From Brockia lithotrophica (GTDB lineage Bacteria; Bacillota; Bacilli; Thermicanales; DSM-22653): 64,000 nt of DNA. The number at the start of each line of letters is the position of its first letter. The first letter of the stretch is position 1. Position numbers and translations under genes: made by a program. Positions 1 to 12,161 of this stretch are shown piece after piece. The stretch lies in the NCBI GenBank assembly GCA_003050565.1, contig PEBW01000001.1, positions 186,001 through 250,000 of the forward strand. Reading direction: 5' to 3'. The notes beneath the pieces were generated by a model, which was given only the letters and a program-made list of their open reading frames with translations, did no database searches and was not told where the DNA came from.

Positions 1-2
1 GG

Positions 3-827
3 ATATCTTCTTTTTTGGGGAATCCGAACAGGCTAGCTGTATTGAACTCGGTGGGGATTGTTCTTACGCTTTATTTAACTAGAATTAACTACATAAAAAA
101 GTTCACCGGCGTTTTTCTTGTCCTCGTTCAATCCATTTCTTTGCTCCTTACCTATTCGAGAGACGGAGTCTTATTTGCCGCTCTCATGCTACTCGCCTAC
201 TCCATATGGTTCGCGAAAAGGGGGACCCTTCGCATCGCGGGACTCCTCCTCGGAGGCGTGCTCCTTGCTCTTTCCCTCTTGGGAATCTACCTCGTGTACC
301 AGAGCACCAACCCCGTCCCCGCCCAAGGCGACGGCCAGTCCTTCCTCGAAAAACGGCTTTCTCTCGGACTGAACGGCAGGGATCGAATTTGGAAGCCTGT
401 CCTCGAGCAAATTGCCGAGACGCCCCTCTTCGGCATAGGATTCGGCACCGCGACGGAAGCGATCTTGCGGCCGCGGGGGATCGAACACACCGTCCACAGC
501 TCGCACCTTCAGATCCTCGCGGAACTCGGAATTGCGGGGTACGCCCTGTTCCTCGTAACGTTCTTCACCTTTGGAGCGTTTGCGCTTCGCGCGATCCGAA
601 AGGCGCCAGGTCCCGCCGTCCAACACGTCGGCGCCGTCACGTTTGCCCTGGTCTTCGGCTTCTTCGTCCACGATTTCCTGGAAAGCGTGATCGTCCTCTG
701 GGGACCGTTTACCCTCCTTACGGGGTACGCGATGTTCACCCTCCTCCATCCGCAGGTGATCGGAGAAGGAGTCCGAGAAGGCAAAACGCGCGGAATTCCC
801 GTATCGGGGGATTCCGTGTATACTTGA
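3..827 (+). CDS. O-antigen ligase / Wzy-type membrane protein (5' truncated by the window edge)
   Basis: The reading frame is open to the left edge, so this is the C-terminal part of a longer protein; the TTG at 15 is unlikely to be the true start. It shows several membrane segments, including VLFAALMLLAYSIWFA and IAGLLLGGVLLALSLLGIYLV. A large loop carries NGRDRIW, then PLFGIGFGT, then HSSHLQILAELG, the usual arrangement of the Wzy_C family (Arg-rich loop start, then H-x-x-H/N-x-L near an E-x-G). Two further hydrophobic segments close the protein. Family members polymerise or ligate undecaprenyl-linked surface polysaccharide on the outer face of the membrane. Substrate cannot be told. The first ~180 bases are AT-rich compared with the rest of the gene. 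Good family call, low confidence for exact role. Confidence 0.75.
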   Translation: MSSFLGNPNRLAVLNSVGIVLTLYLTRINYIKKFTGVFLVLVQSISLLLTYSRDGVLFAALMLLAYSIWFAKRGTLRIAGLLLGGVLLALSLLGIYLVYQSTNPVPAQGDGQSFLEKRLSLGLNGRDRIWKPVLEQIAETPLFGIGFGTATEAILRPRGIEHTVHSSHLQILAELGIAGYALFLVTFFTFGAFALRAIRKAPGPAVQHVGAVTFALVFGFFVHDFLESVIVLWGPFTLLTGYAMFTLLHPQVIGEGVREGKTRGIPVSGDSVYT

Positions 828-885
828 GGCACATCGCCTTCTCGCTTTCACGCCAAAACAAACCCAGCACCGGGAGGTGGGCAGA

Positions 886-3150
886 TTGCCCCTGGTCACG
901 GCAAACCTAGGATATCCGCGCCTAGGCTACCGGCGCGAGCTCAAGCGCGCCTTGGAGGGGTATTGGGAGGGCAAGATCACCCGCGAAACGCTTCTCGCCG
1001 AGCTGGAAGCGCTCGAACGCGCCCACCTCACCCTGCAGAAGGACAAAGGCCTCACCTACGTGCCCGTGGGCGACTTTTCCGCCTACGACCACGTGCTGGA
1101 CCATGCCGCGCTCTTCGGCCTTCTGCCCAAGCGTTTCGGCTATCGGGGCGGGCCGGTAGACCTCGACCTCTACTTCGCCGTCGCCCGCGGTACGAAAGAA
1201 GCCCCGGCGGCGGCCATGGTGAAGTGGTTCAACACGAACTACCACTACATCGTCCCCGAGTGGGAAGAAGGTGTCACGCCCGAACTCACCGGCGAGGGCC
1301 CGGTCGAGCGCGTGCGCCGCGCCCGCGCGTGGGGAATCGAAAACGTCCGGCCCGTCCTCCTCGGACCCTACACCTTCGTCCGCCTGGCGAAAGGCCCCGG
1401 CGTAGAAGACGTCCGCCGGGCCGTGATGGCCCTCGTTCCCCTCTACGGGGAGATCCTGCGCCGCCTGGAAGCGGAAGGCGTTTCTTGGGTGCAGATCGAC
1501 GAGCCTGCCCTCGTGCAGGACGTCCCGGAGGAGCACCTTCCGCTTCTCGAAGAGGCGTACGCCGCCCTCGTGGGCGCCCTTTCTTCCCTTCGCATCCTCC
1601 TTCAGACGTACTTCGAGGCCGTCGACCACTACGAACGCATCGTCCGGCTCCCCGTACACGGCATCGGCTTGGACTTCGTCCACGGAAGGGCGCGAAACGA
1701 AGCGGCGCTCGCCACTCACGGGTTCCCCGCAGACAAGGTACTCGGCGTCGGCCTCGTGAACGGGCGGAACGTCTGGCGTACTCCGCTCGGCGAACGTGCC
1801 GAGTGGCTCAAGGGGCTTACGCGCTACGTGTCTCCCGAGCGCCTGATCCTCCAGCCGTCGACCAGCCTCCTCTTCGTCCCGCACACCGTAAAACTCGAAA
1901 AGAAGCTCTCGCCCGAACTCATCCAAGTCCTGGCCTTCGCCGAGGAAAAGCTCGACGAACTCGCCCTTCTCGCCTACGCCCTCGATCCCACGCCGGAAGT
2001 ACGCGAGGCGTACCGCGAGGCGGACGAAGCCCTCCGCCGCTTTGCCGCCGCCCACCCCTTCCCCGCCACCCAAGGCGAGGAACACGTCGGCCCGAGGAAA
2101 ACACCCTTCCCCGAACGGTGGCGCATCCAGCAAGAACGCTTCCGTCTCCCCCTCTTCCCCACGACCATGATCGGCAGCCTCCCCCAGACGGAAGAAGTTC
2201 GGGCGGCCCGGGCGCGCTGGAAGCGCGGCGAATGGAGCACGGAGACGTACGAAACCTTCATCCGCGAGGAAATCGCCCGCTGGATTCGCATCCAGGAGGA
2301 CCTCGGGATCGACGTGCTCGTGCACGGGGAATTCGAACGGTCGGACATGGTGGAGTTTTTCGCGGAAAAGATGGGCGGCTTTGCCTTTCTCGAGCGTGGA
2401 TGGGTACAGTCCTACGGCTCGCGGGCCGTTCGGCCGCCGATCATCTACGGACCCGCCGCCTACCTCGAGCCGATCACCGTCTCGTGGACCGCGTACGCCC
2501 AAAGCCTCACGGATCGCCCCGTGAAGGGGATTCTCACGGGACCCGTTACGATCCTCCAGTGGTCGTACGCCCGGGAGGACGTGCCGCGGGAGACGGTGGC
2601 CCGATCGATCGCCTGGGCGATGCGCGAAGAAGTCTTGGCCCTCGAACGCGCGGGCATCGGGATCATCCAGATTGACGAACCCGCTTTCCGCGAGGCCCTC
2701 CCCCTGAAACACGCGGACTGGGCGGACTACCTCCGGTGGGCGGTGGAGACCTTCCACATCCTCTCCAACGGCGTGCAGGACCAAACGCAGATCCAGTCCC
2801 ACATGTGCTACAGCAGATTCGACGACATCTTGGACGCCATCAAAGACCTCGACGCCGACGTCATCCTCATCGAGACGGCGCGAAGCCACGGCGAGCTCAT
2901 CGCCGCCTTCGAAGAAGGTGGGTACCCCAACGCCATCGGCCTCGGAGTGTGGGACATCCACAGCCCGAGGATCCCTCCCGTGGAGGAAATGGTCGCCCTC
3001 GTCGAACGGGCGCTCCGCGTCCTGCCGAAGGAGCTCTTTTGGGTCAATCCCGACTGCGGCCTCAAGACGCGCAAGGAAGAGGAGGTCCTCGCTTCCCTCC
3101 GGAACATGCTCGAAGCGGCCCGGATCCTCCGCCAGCGGTACGGGGGATGA
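886..3150 (+). CDS. metE: Cobalamin-independent methionine synthase
   Basis: MetE transfers the methyl group of 5-methyltetrahydropteroyl-glutamate to homocysteine in the cytoplasm, the last step of methionine synthesis, without B12. The 754-residue length is normal for the two-barrel enzyme. The C-terminal barrel has the zinc ligands: His and Cys in SHMCYS (about residue 638), Glu in IETARSHGE and Cys in NPDCGLK (about residue 721). DEPA motifs occur in both halves. I chose the TTG at 886 rather than the in-frame GTG at 877: GGGAGGT at 872-878 is a good Shine-Dalgarno (SD) for 886, and the resulting N-terminus MPLVTANLGYPRLG fits the family. The gene starts 58 bases after the preceding gene; no SAM-box or T-box fits in that gap. 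It ends in an intrinsic terminator. Confidence 0.96.
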   Translation: MPLVTANLGYPRLGYRRELKRALEGYWEGKITRETLLAELEALERAHLTLQKDKGLTYVPVGDFSAYDHVLDHAALFGLLPKRFGYRGGPVDLDLYFAVARGTKEAPAAAMVKWFNTNYHYIVPEWEEGVTPELTGEGPVERVRRARAWGIENVRPVLLGPYTFVRLAKGPGVEDVRRAVMALVPLYGEILRRLEAEGVSWVQIDEPALVQDVPEEHLPLLEEAYAALVGALSSLRILLQTYFEAVDHYERIVRLPVHGIGLDFVHGRARNEAALATHGFPADKVLGVGLVNGRNVWRTPLGERAEWLKGLTRYVSPERLILQPSTSLLFVPHTVKLEKKLSPELIQVLAFAEEKLDELALLAYALDPTPEVREAYREADEALRRFAAAHPFPATQGEEHVGPRKTPFPERWRIQQERFRLPLFPTTMIGSLPQTEEVRAARARWKRGEWSTETYETFIREEIARWIRIQEDLGIDVLVHGEFERSDMVEFFAEKMGGFAFLERGWVQSYGSRAVRPPIIYGPAAYLEPITVSWTAYAQSLTDRPVKGILTGPVTILQWSYAREDVPRETVARSIAWAMREEVLALERAGIGIIQIDEPAFREALPLKHADWADYLRWAVETFHILSNGVQDQTQIQSHMCYSRFDDILDAIKDLDADVILIETARSHGELIAAFEEGGYPNAIGLGVWDIHSPRIPPVEEMVALVERALRVLPKELFWVNPDCGLKTRKEEEVLASLRNMLEAARILRQRYGG

Positions 3151-3178
3151 CGGCACGAATCCCGCGGAAAACGCGCGA

Positions 3179-3209
3179 GACGCCCCTGCAGGTCGGCAGG
3201 GGCGTCTTT
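3179..3209 (+). terminator. Intrinsic terminator of metE
   Basis: Perfect 11-bp stem GACGCCCCTGC / GCAGGGGCGTC with a 6-base loop, followed by TTTG, 29 bases after the metE stop. It also lies just beyond the end of the convergent camS gene, but there is no T-run on that strand. Confidence 0.8.
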
Positions 3210-3232
3210 GCGTCTCGTGCGGCACGGGACGG

Positions 3233-4363
3233 CTACGGAACACGCCCCGGTTCGTAGAGGAAGGAACCGGCGGCGGGGTCGCGGATGTACACGGCGTACG
3301 TGCGTCCGAAACTCTGGAAGTCGAGGACGAGAGAAACTCCGGAGGGGACGAGGGAGTTCACCTTTTCCACGGCAAAGTTCACGAGGGCCTGTCGCGATAC
3401 GGCGTCCGCCAGGGAGGTGGTGAAAACCAGGCGCACGCCAACCAGGGCGTCCCGGACGTAGTGGGCGGTTCCCGTGGCGTACACCCCTTGGGGAAACGAA
3501 TCCCGGAGCTCGCGCACAAACCCTTGAAACTTCTGGGACAGCAGATCCTCCCCGCGGGAAAGGAGGACGTAGCGCTCGCGAAACGTCTCCCACTCCACGA
3601 AAGAGCCGCCCTTGTCCTTGGAAAGGCCAAAGGCAACGAACGTGCCGGGAACCGCTTCCTTTGTGAGGGGAAGGCGGTAGACGGCGATCCAAACATCGCC
3701 GGTGAAGCCCTCGCTCCGCAGGTTGTGGACGATCTTTTCCCCCGCTTTGCGCCCGAAGTTCTCCGCTTCCTCGGGGGCGGGAGCGAAGACGCCGAGACCG
3801 AGCGCGAGCGCCTCCGGCGGCGTGTTGCGTTCGGGAGGTGAGGTGTACAGGTTGTACGCGAGGACGGCGACCGCCCGCGGTTCTCGTCGTGCGGCTTCGG
3901 CTGCTTCCGCCCCGGGAGTTCCGGACGCAACGGGATCGGGAGGATTGACACCGAGCGGATTCTTTTCCGCGTCGTACGGCTTCAGCCAATCCCCGAGTTC
4001 GGCGGCCGGCGGGTAGAGACCCGCGCGCACCCCGTAGCGGTCGGGGGGAAAGACGCGGGCGAGGTGTTCGAACACCCCCGCCTCAAATTCCTCGTAAGAC
4101 AGGCGGACGTCCAGAGCGCTCACGAGGCTCCCGCGGGAGACGCGACCCACTCCTTCGGCGGCGTCGGGCGCCGGGTAGACGGCGTACGGCGCACGGCCTA
4201 CCTCAGGCGGAGAGAGGGACGGGCCGGCCTGCTCCCCGTGTTGCGCCGGCGGGGCGGCGAGGGGAGCTTCGGGAAAGGAGCAGCCGGAAAGGGATAGCCC
4301 CACTCCTCCCACGGAGAGCACGCCCGCGAGGAGGAGGCGGAGCGCTCTGCCCAGCGCACGCAT
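3233..4363 (-). CDS. CamS / YerH family sex-pheromone-type lipoprotein
   Basis: Predicted secreted lipoprotein anchored at the membrane by Cys28 in the lipobox LSGC. It is preceded by a basic start and a hydrophobic core rich in Leu, Val and Gly. The mature protein of about 350 residues matches the CamS family (YerH in Bacillus; precursor of the cAM373 peptide in Enterococcus), whose role in most bacteria is unknown. The ATG at 4363 is the only start that gives a proper signal peptide; the longer open frame to 4438 overlaps ligA. It lies 4 bases after the ligA stop, the same pcrA-ligA-yerH order as Bacillus, so it is probably co-transcribed. Family assignment rests mainly on context and lipoprotein architecture. 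Confidence 0.75.
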   Translation of the reverse strand: MRALGRALRLLLAGVLSVGGVGLSLSGCSFPEAPLAAPPAQHGEQAGPSLSPPEVGRAPYAVYPAPDAAEGVGRVSRGSLVSALDVRLSYEEFEAGVFEHLARVFPPDRYGVRAGLYPPAAELGDWLKPYDAEKNPLGVNPPDPVASGTPGAEAAEAARREPRAVAVLAYNLYTSPPERNTPPEALALGLGVFAPAPEEAENFGRKAGEKIVHNLRSEGFTGDVWIAVYRLPLTKEAVPGTFVAFGLSKDKGGSFVEWETFRERYVLLSRGEDLLSQKFQGFVRELRDSFPQGVYATGTAHYVRDALVGVRLVFTTSLADAVSRQALVNFAVEKVNSLVPSGVSLVLDFQSFGRTYAVYIRDPAAGSFLYEPGRVP

Positions 4364-4367
4364 CGGG

Positions 4368-8880
<4,513 letters not shown>

Positions 8881-9013
8881 GTCCGCCTCCCCTTCGCTCA
8901 TCGCGCATCGAGCATTCAAGGAAAACGTCTCTCAGGTCATAAAAAGCAAAAGGCCGCATTCGGAGTCGCCGCCGGGGCATTCGCCTACTTCCACCCGCCA
9001 TTCTAACGCAACC

Positions 9014-9041
9014 GGGGGCACACGCCAAAGGGTGTGCCCCC
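9014..9041 (-). terminator. Hairpin after yerC, possible terminator
   Basis: A 10-bp stem GGGGGCACAC / GTGTGCCCCC with an 8-base loop lies 24 bases past the yerC stop on the minus strand. It is followed by GGTTGCGTTAG rather than a clear T-run, so termination is plausible but not certain. The 184-base yerC-pcrA gap holds nothing else I recognise. Confidence 0.45.
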
Positions 9042-9064
9042 GAGGAGAACTTCCGTTGCCCCGC

Positions 9065-9454
9065 TCACCGCTTGCGGTGCGGAACGCCTCGCGACCCAGC
9101 TTCGCCTTGAAGCGGCGGAGCCGCCTTTGAGGAAGGCGGAGGAGAACTTCCGCGGCGATCCTTGAGCTTGCGCATGACAAGGGCGTAGCCGTCGCTTCCG
9201 TAGTAGAGGCTGCGCTTCACGCGCGAGATGGTCGCCGTGCTCGCACCGGTCTTTTCTTCGATGGCGGCGTACGTCTCGCCGTCCATGAGCATGCGCGCGA
9301 CTTCGAAGCGCTGGGCCATCGCCTTGAGCTCGTTCACCGTGCAGAGGTCGTCGAAGAAGGCGTAGCATTCCTCGAGCGTCTCCAGGGTGAGGATGGCCTC
9401 GAAGAGGGAATCCAACCCGGAATCGCGGAGCTTCTCCAACCGCTGGGAATTCAT
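9065..9454 (-). CDS. yerC: YerC/YecD family TrpR-like DNA-binding protein
   Basis: Small putative transcription factor. Residues about 10-95 form the TrpR-superfamily helix-turn-helix: LEECYAFFDDLCTVNELKAM, then RFEVARMLMDGETYAAI, then the recognition helix TGASTATISRVKRSLYYG. The conserved SLYYGSDGY motif marks the YerC family. A Pro/Ser/Arg-rich tail of about 30 residues follows the domain and is longer than in relatives such as Bacillus YerC. The ATG at 9454 has a GAGGGGG upstream. It follows yerB by 145 bases, as in Bacillus. The regulated genes are unknown. Confidence 0.85.
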   Translation of the reverse strand: MNSQRLEKLRDSGLDSLFEAILTLETLEECYAFFDDLCTVNELKAMAQRFEVARMLMDGETYAAIEEKTGASTATISRVKRSLYYGSDGYALVMRKLKDRRGSSPPPSSKAAPPLQGEAGSRGVPHRKR

Positions 9455-9599
9455 CCGCGCATCCCCCTCAACCGCTCCCGGTCGGTGTACTTCGCGTATA
9501 CTTTACCACATCATCGAAGTGAAGTACAGGAGGAGCGGGCGGGGATCCGTCGGCGGGGGAATCCTCGGCAGGCGTTCGCTCCGCCGGGAAGCGATCCCG

Positions 9600-10643
9600 C
9601 TAGGGAGCAAAGCTCACATCGTAGCCTTGGAGCGGGAGCACCACGACCCACGTCGCACCGGGAACGAGGGGGATTTCCCGCGAATCTCGGAACAGCCGGT
9701 ACGGGCCGCTTCCCTCCCAGCGGGCTTCCACGGGGAGGGCCTCCCCTTTGGCAAGCCACCACGCTTCCCGCACGTCGGCAAGGTCGATTTTGAGGTGCCC
9801 GGCACTGTCGGCCACCGTGTGGGGGACGCGCACGATCACGACGTTGGCCAGCTGAACGGGCGCTTGCGTCCTCCGGTCGGTGTCGGGTGTCCCCCCCGTA
9901 GCCCGGACGTACCCCCCTCTGCCTTCTTCGTACGTGTAGGTCACGGGAGAAGAGCCCCGATAGGTGATGCGCACGCGCCCGGCCGGGCGAACGTCGGAAG
10001 ACAGGGCCGCCGGTCCTTCCGGAGAAAAGGAAAACGAAGGAGGCTGCCCCGTCGGCGGAATGCCGCGGGCGGCCATGTACGCTTCGAGCTTTTCGGCGCT
10101 CGTGTACAGGTTGTGCGGAGGTTTCCGGTCGGGAGAGCGCCAAAAGTACTTCCCCTCGGCGGCGAGGCCGTCGAGGTGCGGCGGGTCCCCGCCCGCGAGG
10201 ATCGCGTCCGCTTCGTCGCTCCCCCCGGCGTGTACGAGAACGGCCCCGAACGCGCGGGCCACCTCGATGAAGTACGGCCGGGCGCTACGGACGGGACCGA
10301 TCTCGTCGGGCATGCCGCTGTGGAACACGGCGAGAAAGCGCGGGATTCCCCCCTCCGCGAGGAACTCGTAGATAAAATCCGCGGCGAAGAGGCCCGACTG
10401 CGGGCGAGCGTCCGGCGCATTTTCGATCACCACCGCCAACGGACGCCGGGCGATCGGCTTTCCGATCTCGCGGCCGGTAAGGGGGGCGTACGCTGTGGTA
10501 GGTTGCGGGGCCGCCGGTGCGGACGACGAGGGGGGAGGAGAAGGGGCGGATGGCTCTTGTTCCGGGCGGGAAAAGCAACCCGCGAGAAAGACGAGGACCA
10601 CAAGCGCGACCGCCCACCTCCCGTGCACCCAGAGCCTTCTCAT
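9600..10643 (-). CDS. yerB: YerB family lipoprotein (DUF3048)
   Basis: Predicted membrane-anchored lipoprotein of unknown function. The signal peptide ends at lipobox FLAGC with Cys23, followed by a Ser/Pro/Ala-rich linker of about 30 residues. The DUF3048 domain begins near PLTGREIGKPIARRPLAVVIENAPDARPQSGL (start of that stretch is about residue 55) and includes GPVRSARPYFI and LVHAGGSDEA. ATG at 10643 has GAGGAGG upstream. Its position between purD and yerC is the Bacillus order. Confidence 0.9.
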   Translation of the reverse strand: MRRLWVHGRWAVALVVLVFLAGCFSRPEQEPSAPSPPPSSSAPAAPQPTTAYAPLTGREIGKPIARRPLAVVIENAPDARPQSGLFAADFIYEFLAEGGIPRFLAVFHSGMPDEIGPVRSARPYFIEVARAFGAVLVHAGGSDEADAILAGGDPPHLDGLAAEGKYFWRSPDRKPPHNLYTSAEKLEAYMAARGIPPTGQPPSFSFSPEGPAALSSDVRPAGRVRITYRGSSPVTYTYEEGRGGYVRATGGTPDTDRRTQAPVQLANVVIVRVPHTVADSAGHLKIDLADVREAWWLAKGEALPVEARWEGSGPYRLFRDSREIPLVPGATWVVVLPLQGYDVSFAP

Positions 10644-10726
10644 CTCCCGGACCTCCTCTTTCTGCCTACAACGTTGGTTCCGGTCTTGGGGGTCGGAAAC
10701 GCGCGAGCAAAGGGCCGCTCACGGGA

Positions 10727-12091
10727 TCATACGGCCGAAAAACGCTCGGCATACCGCCGAAGGTGTTCTTCGTCGGCGATGTCCTCGCGCAGGGAAAAGC
10801 CCGCCTCCCGAAACGGGGACGCCCACGCGTACGCGCGGCGGCGCGCTTCTTCCCAATCCTCGCCCAACCCCACCACCGTGAGGAGGCGACCGCCCTGGGA
10901 AACGAGGCGGGCATCGTGCGCACGGAGGACCCCGCGCCGGGCGCGCGCGAAGTCCTCCCCCTCTGCCGCGCGCACGTTGGCGTAGTATACACGAAGGAGG
11001 GGGGTATCCCCCCGGGCCACGGGGAGCGTCGGATCGGCGGGATAGGGAAGGGGAAGTCCCCGAACCGGAGCTTCCGGATAGCCGGGCGCGGCGACGACGA
11101 CGCCCACCGCCCGTTCCTCGCAAAAGCGGAGGGCGTCGGGACGAAGGCGGCCCTCGGCGAGCCCGGCGAAGACCGCGCCGAGATCTCCGGTAGCGCGGCT
11201 CAGGAGGATTTGCGCCTCTGGATCGCCCAAGCGCACGTTGAACTCGAGGACGTGCGGCCCTTCCGCCGTCCACATGAGTCCGAGGTAGAGAATCCCCCGG
11301 TACGAAATCCCCCGGCGTTCGAGAGACGCGAGGAGGGGATCGAGGATTTCCGCGCGAACGCGCGCCTCCGCCTCCGGGCCGTATCCCGGCAGCGGGGAAA
11401 ACCCCCCCATTCCGCCGGTGTTCGGCCCGACGTCCCCCGTCCCCAGGCGCTTGTAGTCGCGCGCGGGCGGCAGAAGAACCGCTTCCCCGTCGGCGACGAG
11501 GGCGTGTACGGTAAGCTCCACGCCCTCGAGAAAGCGTTCGACGACGACCCGGCTTCCGGCCTCGCCGAAGCGGCGGGCCTCGAGCATCTCCCCGAGGGCG
11601 GTCCGGGCCTCTCCCTCGTCGCCGGCGACGACGACGCCCTTCCCCTGCGCAAGTCCGTCGGCCTTGATCACGAGTGGATAGGGGCCGACGGCGAGGAGTT
11701 CGTCGGCGTCGGCCAGGCGCTCCACCACGCGAAACTCGGCCGTGGGAATCCCCGCCTCGCGCATGAGCTCTTTGGCGAACACCTTGCTCGCCTCGAGGCG
11801 GGCCCCTTCCCGTCCGGGACCCACCACGGGAATCCCGCGCGTGCGGAGAGCGTCGGCGAACCCGTGAGCCAACGGCTCTTCCGGACCGACGACGACGAGG
11901 TCGACGCGTTCCGCGCGAACGCGTTCGGCAATTTCCTCTGGATCGCTCCAAGGGATCCTCCACACGTCCCCGAGGACGCCCATGACATCCGTCCCCGGCG
12001 TAAAGCTCACGCGCCGGACGCTCGGCGAGCGAAGAAGGGCGACTCCCAGGGCGTACTCTCGACCACCGGACCCCACGACGAGCACGTGCAC
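10727..12091 (-). CDS. purD: Phosphoribosylamine-glycine ligase
   Basis: Second step of de novo purine synthesis: joins glycine to phosphoribosylamine with ATP. ATP-grasp enzyme. N-terminus reads VLVVGSGGREYALG (the family usually has GGREHAL, so His is Tyr here). Later motifs are GLAQGKGVVVA, VVERFLEGVELTVHAL, TGGMGGFSP and EFNVRLGDPEAQ. I place the start at the GTG at 12091, with GGGAGGTG six bases upstream; an in-frame GTG at 12100 lies inside that SD. 454 residues is slightly longer than usual (~420). Last pur gene of the cluster, 70 bases after purH. Confidence 0.94.
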   Translation of the reverse strand: MHVLVVGSGGREYALGVALLRSPSVRRVSFTPGTDVMGVLGDVWRIPWSDPEEIAERVRAERVDLVVVGPEEPLAHGFADALRTRGIPVVGPGREGARLEASKVFAKELMREAGIPTAEFRVVERLADADELLAVGPYPLVIKADGLAQGKGVVVAGDEGEARTALGEMLEARRFGEAGSRVVVERFLEGVELTVHALVADGEAVLLPPARDYKRLGTGDVGPNTGGMGGFSPLPGYGPEAEARVRAEILDPLLASLERRGISYRGILYLGLMWTAEGPHVLEFNVRLGDPEAQILLSRATGDLGAVFAGLAEGRLRPDALRFCEERAVGVVVAAPGYPEAPVRGLPLPYPADPTLPVARGDTPLLRVYYANVRAAEGEDFARARRGVLRAHDARLVSQGGRLLTVVGLGEDWEEARRRAYAWASPFREAGFSLREDIADEEHLRRYAERFSAV

Positions 12092-12161
12092 ACGGGCCAC
12101 CTCCCTGGCACCTCGCGATGAGGGTGCGCACGTTTCCCTATCGGGTTACCCCAATCCCGCA

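Noticed and set aside
877-885. GTG at 877 as metE start
   Set aside because: It lies within the GGGAGGTG ribosome binding site that fits the TTG at 886, and the extra MGR residues do not match the family.
922-3243. Very long open frame antisense to metE (773 codons)
   Set aside because: It mirrors metE codon by codon, has no recognisable family and no RBS. Long antisense frames are expected in GC-rich genes.
9042-9151. Repeated GAGGAGAACTTCCG at 9042 and 9138
   Set aside because: Only 14 bases, partly inside the yerC tail and resembling local GC-rich low-complexity sequence; not enough to call a repeat element.
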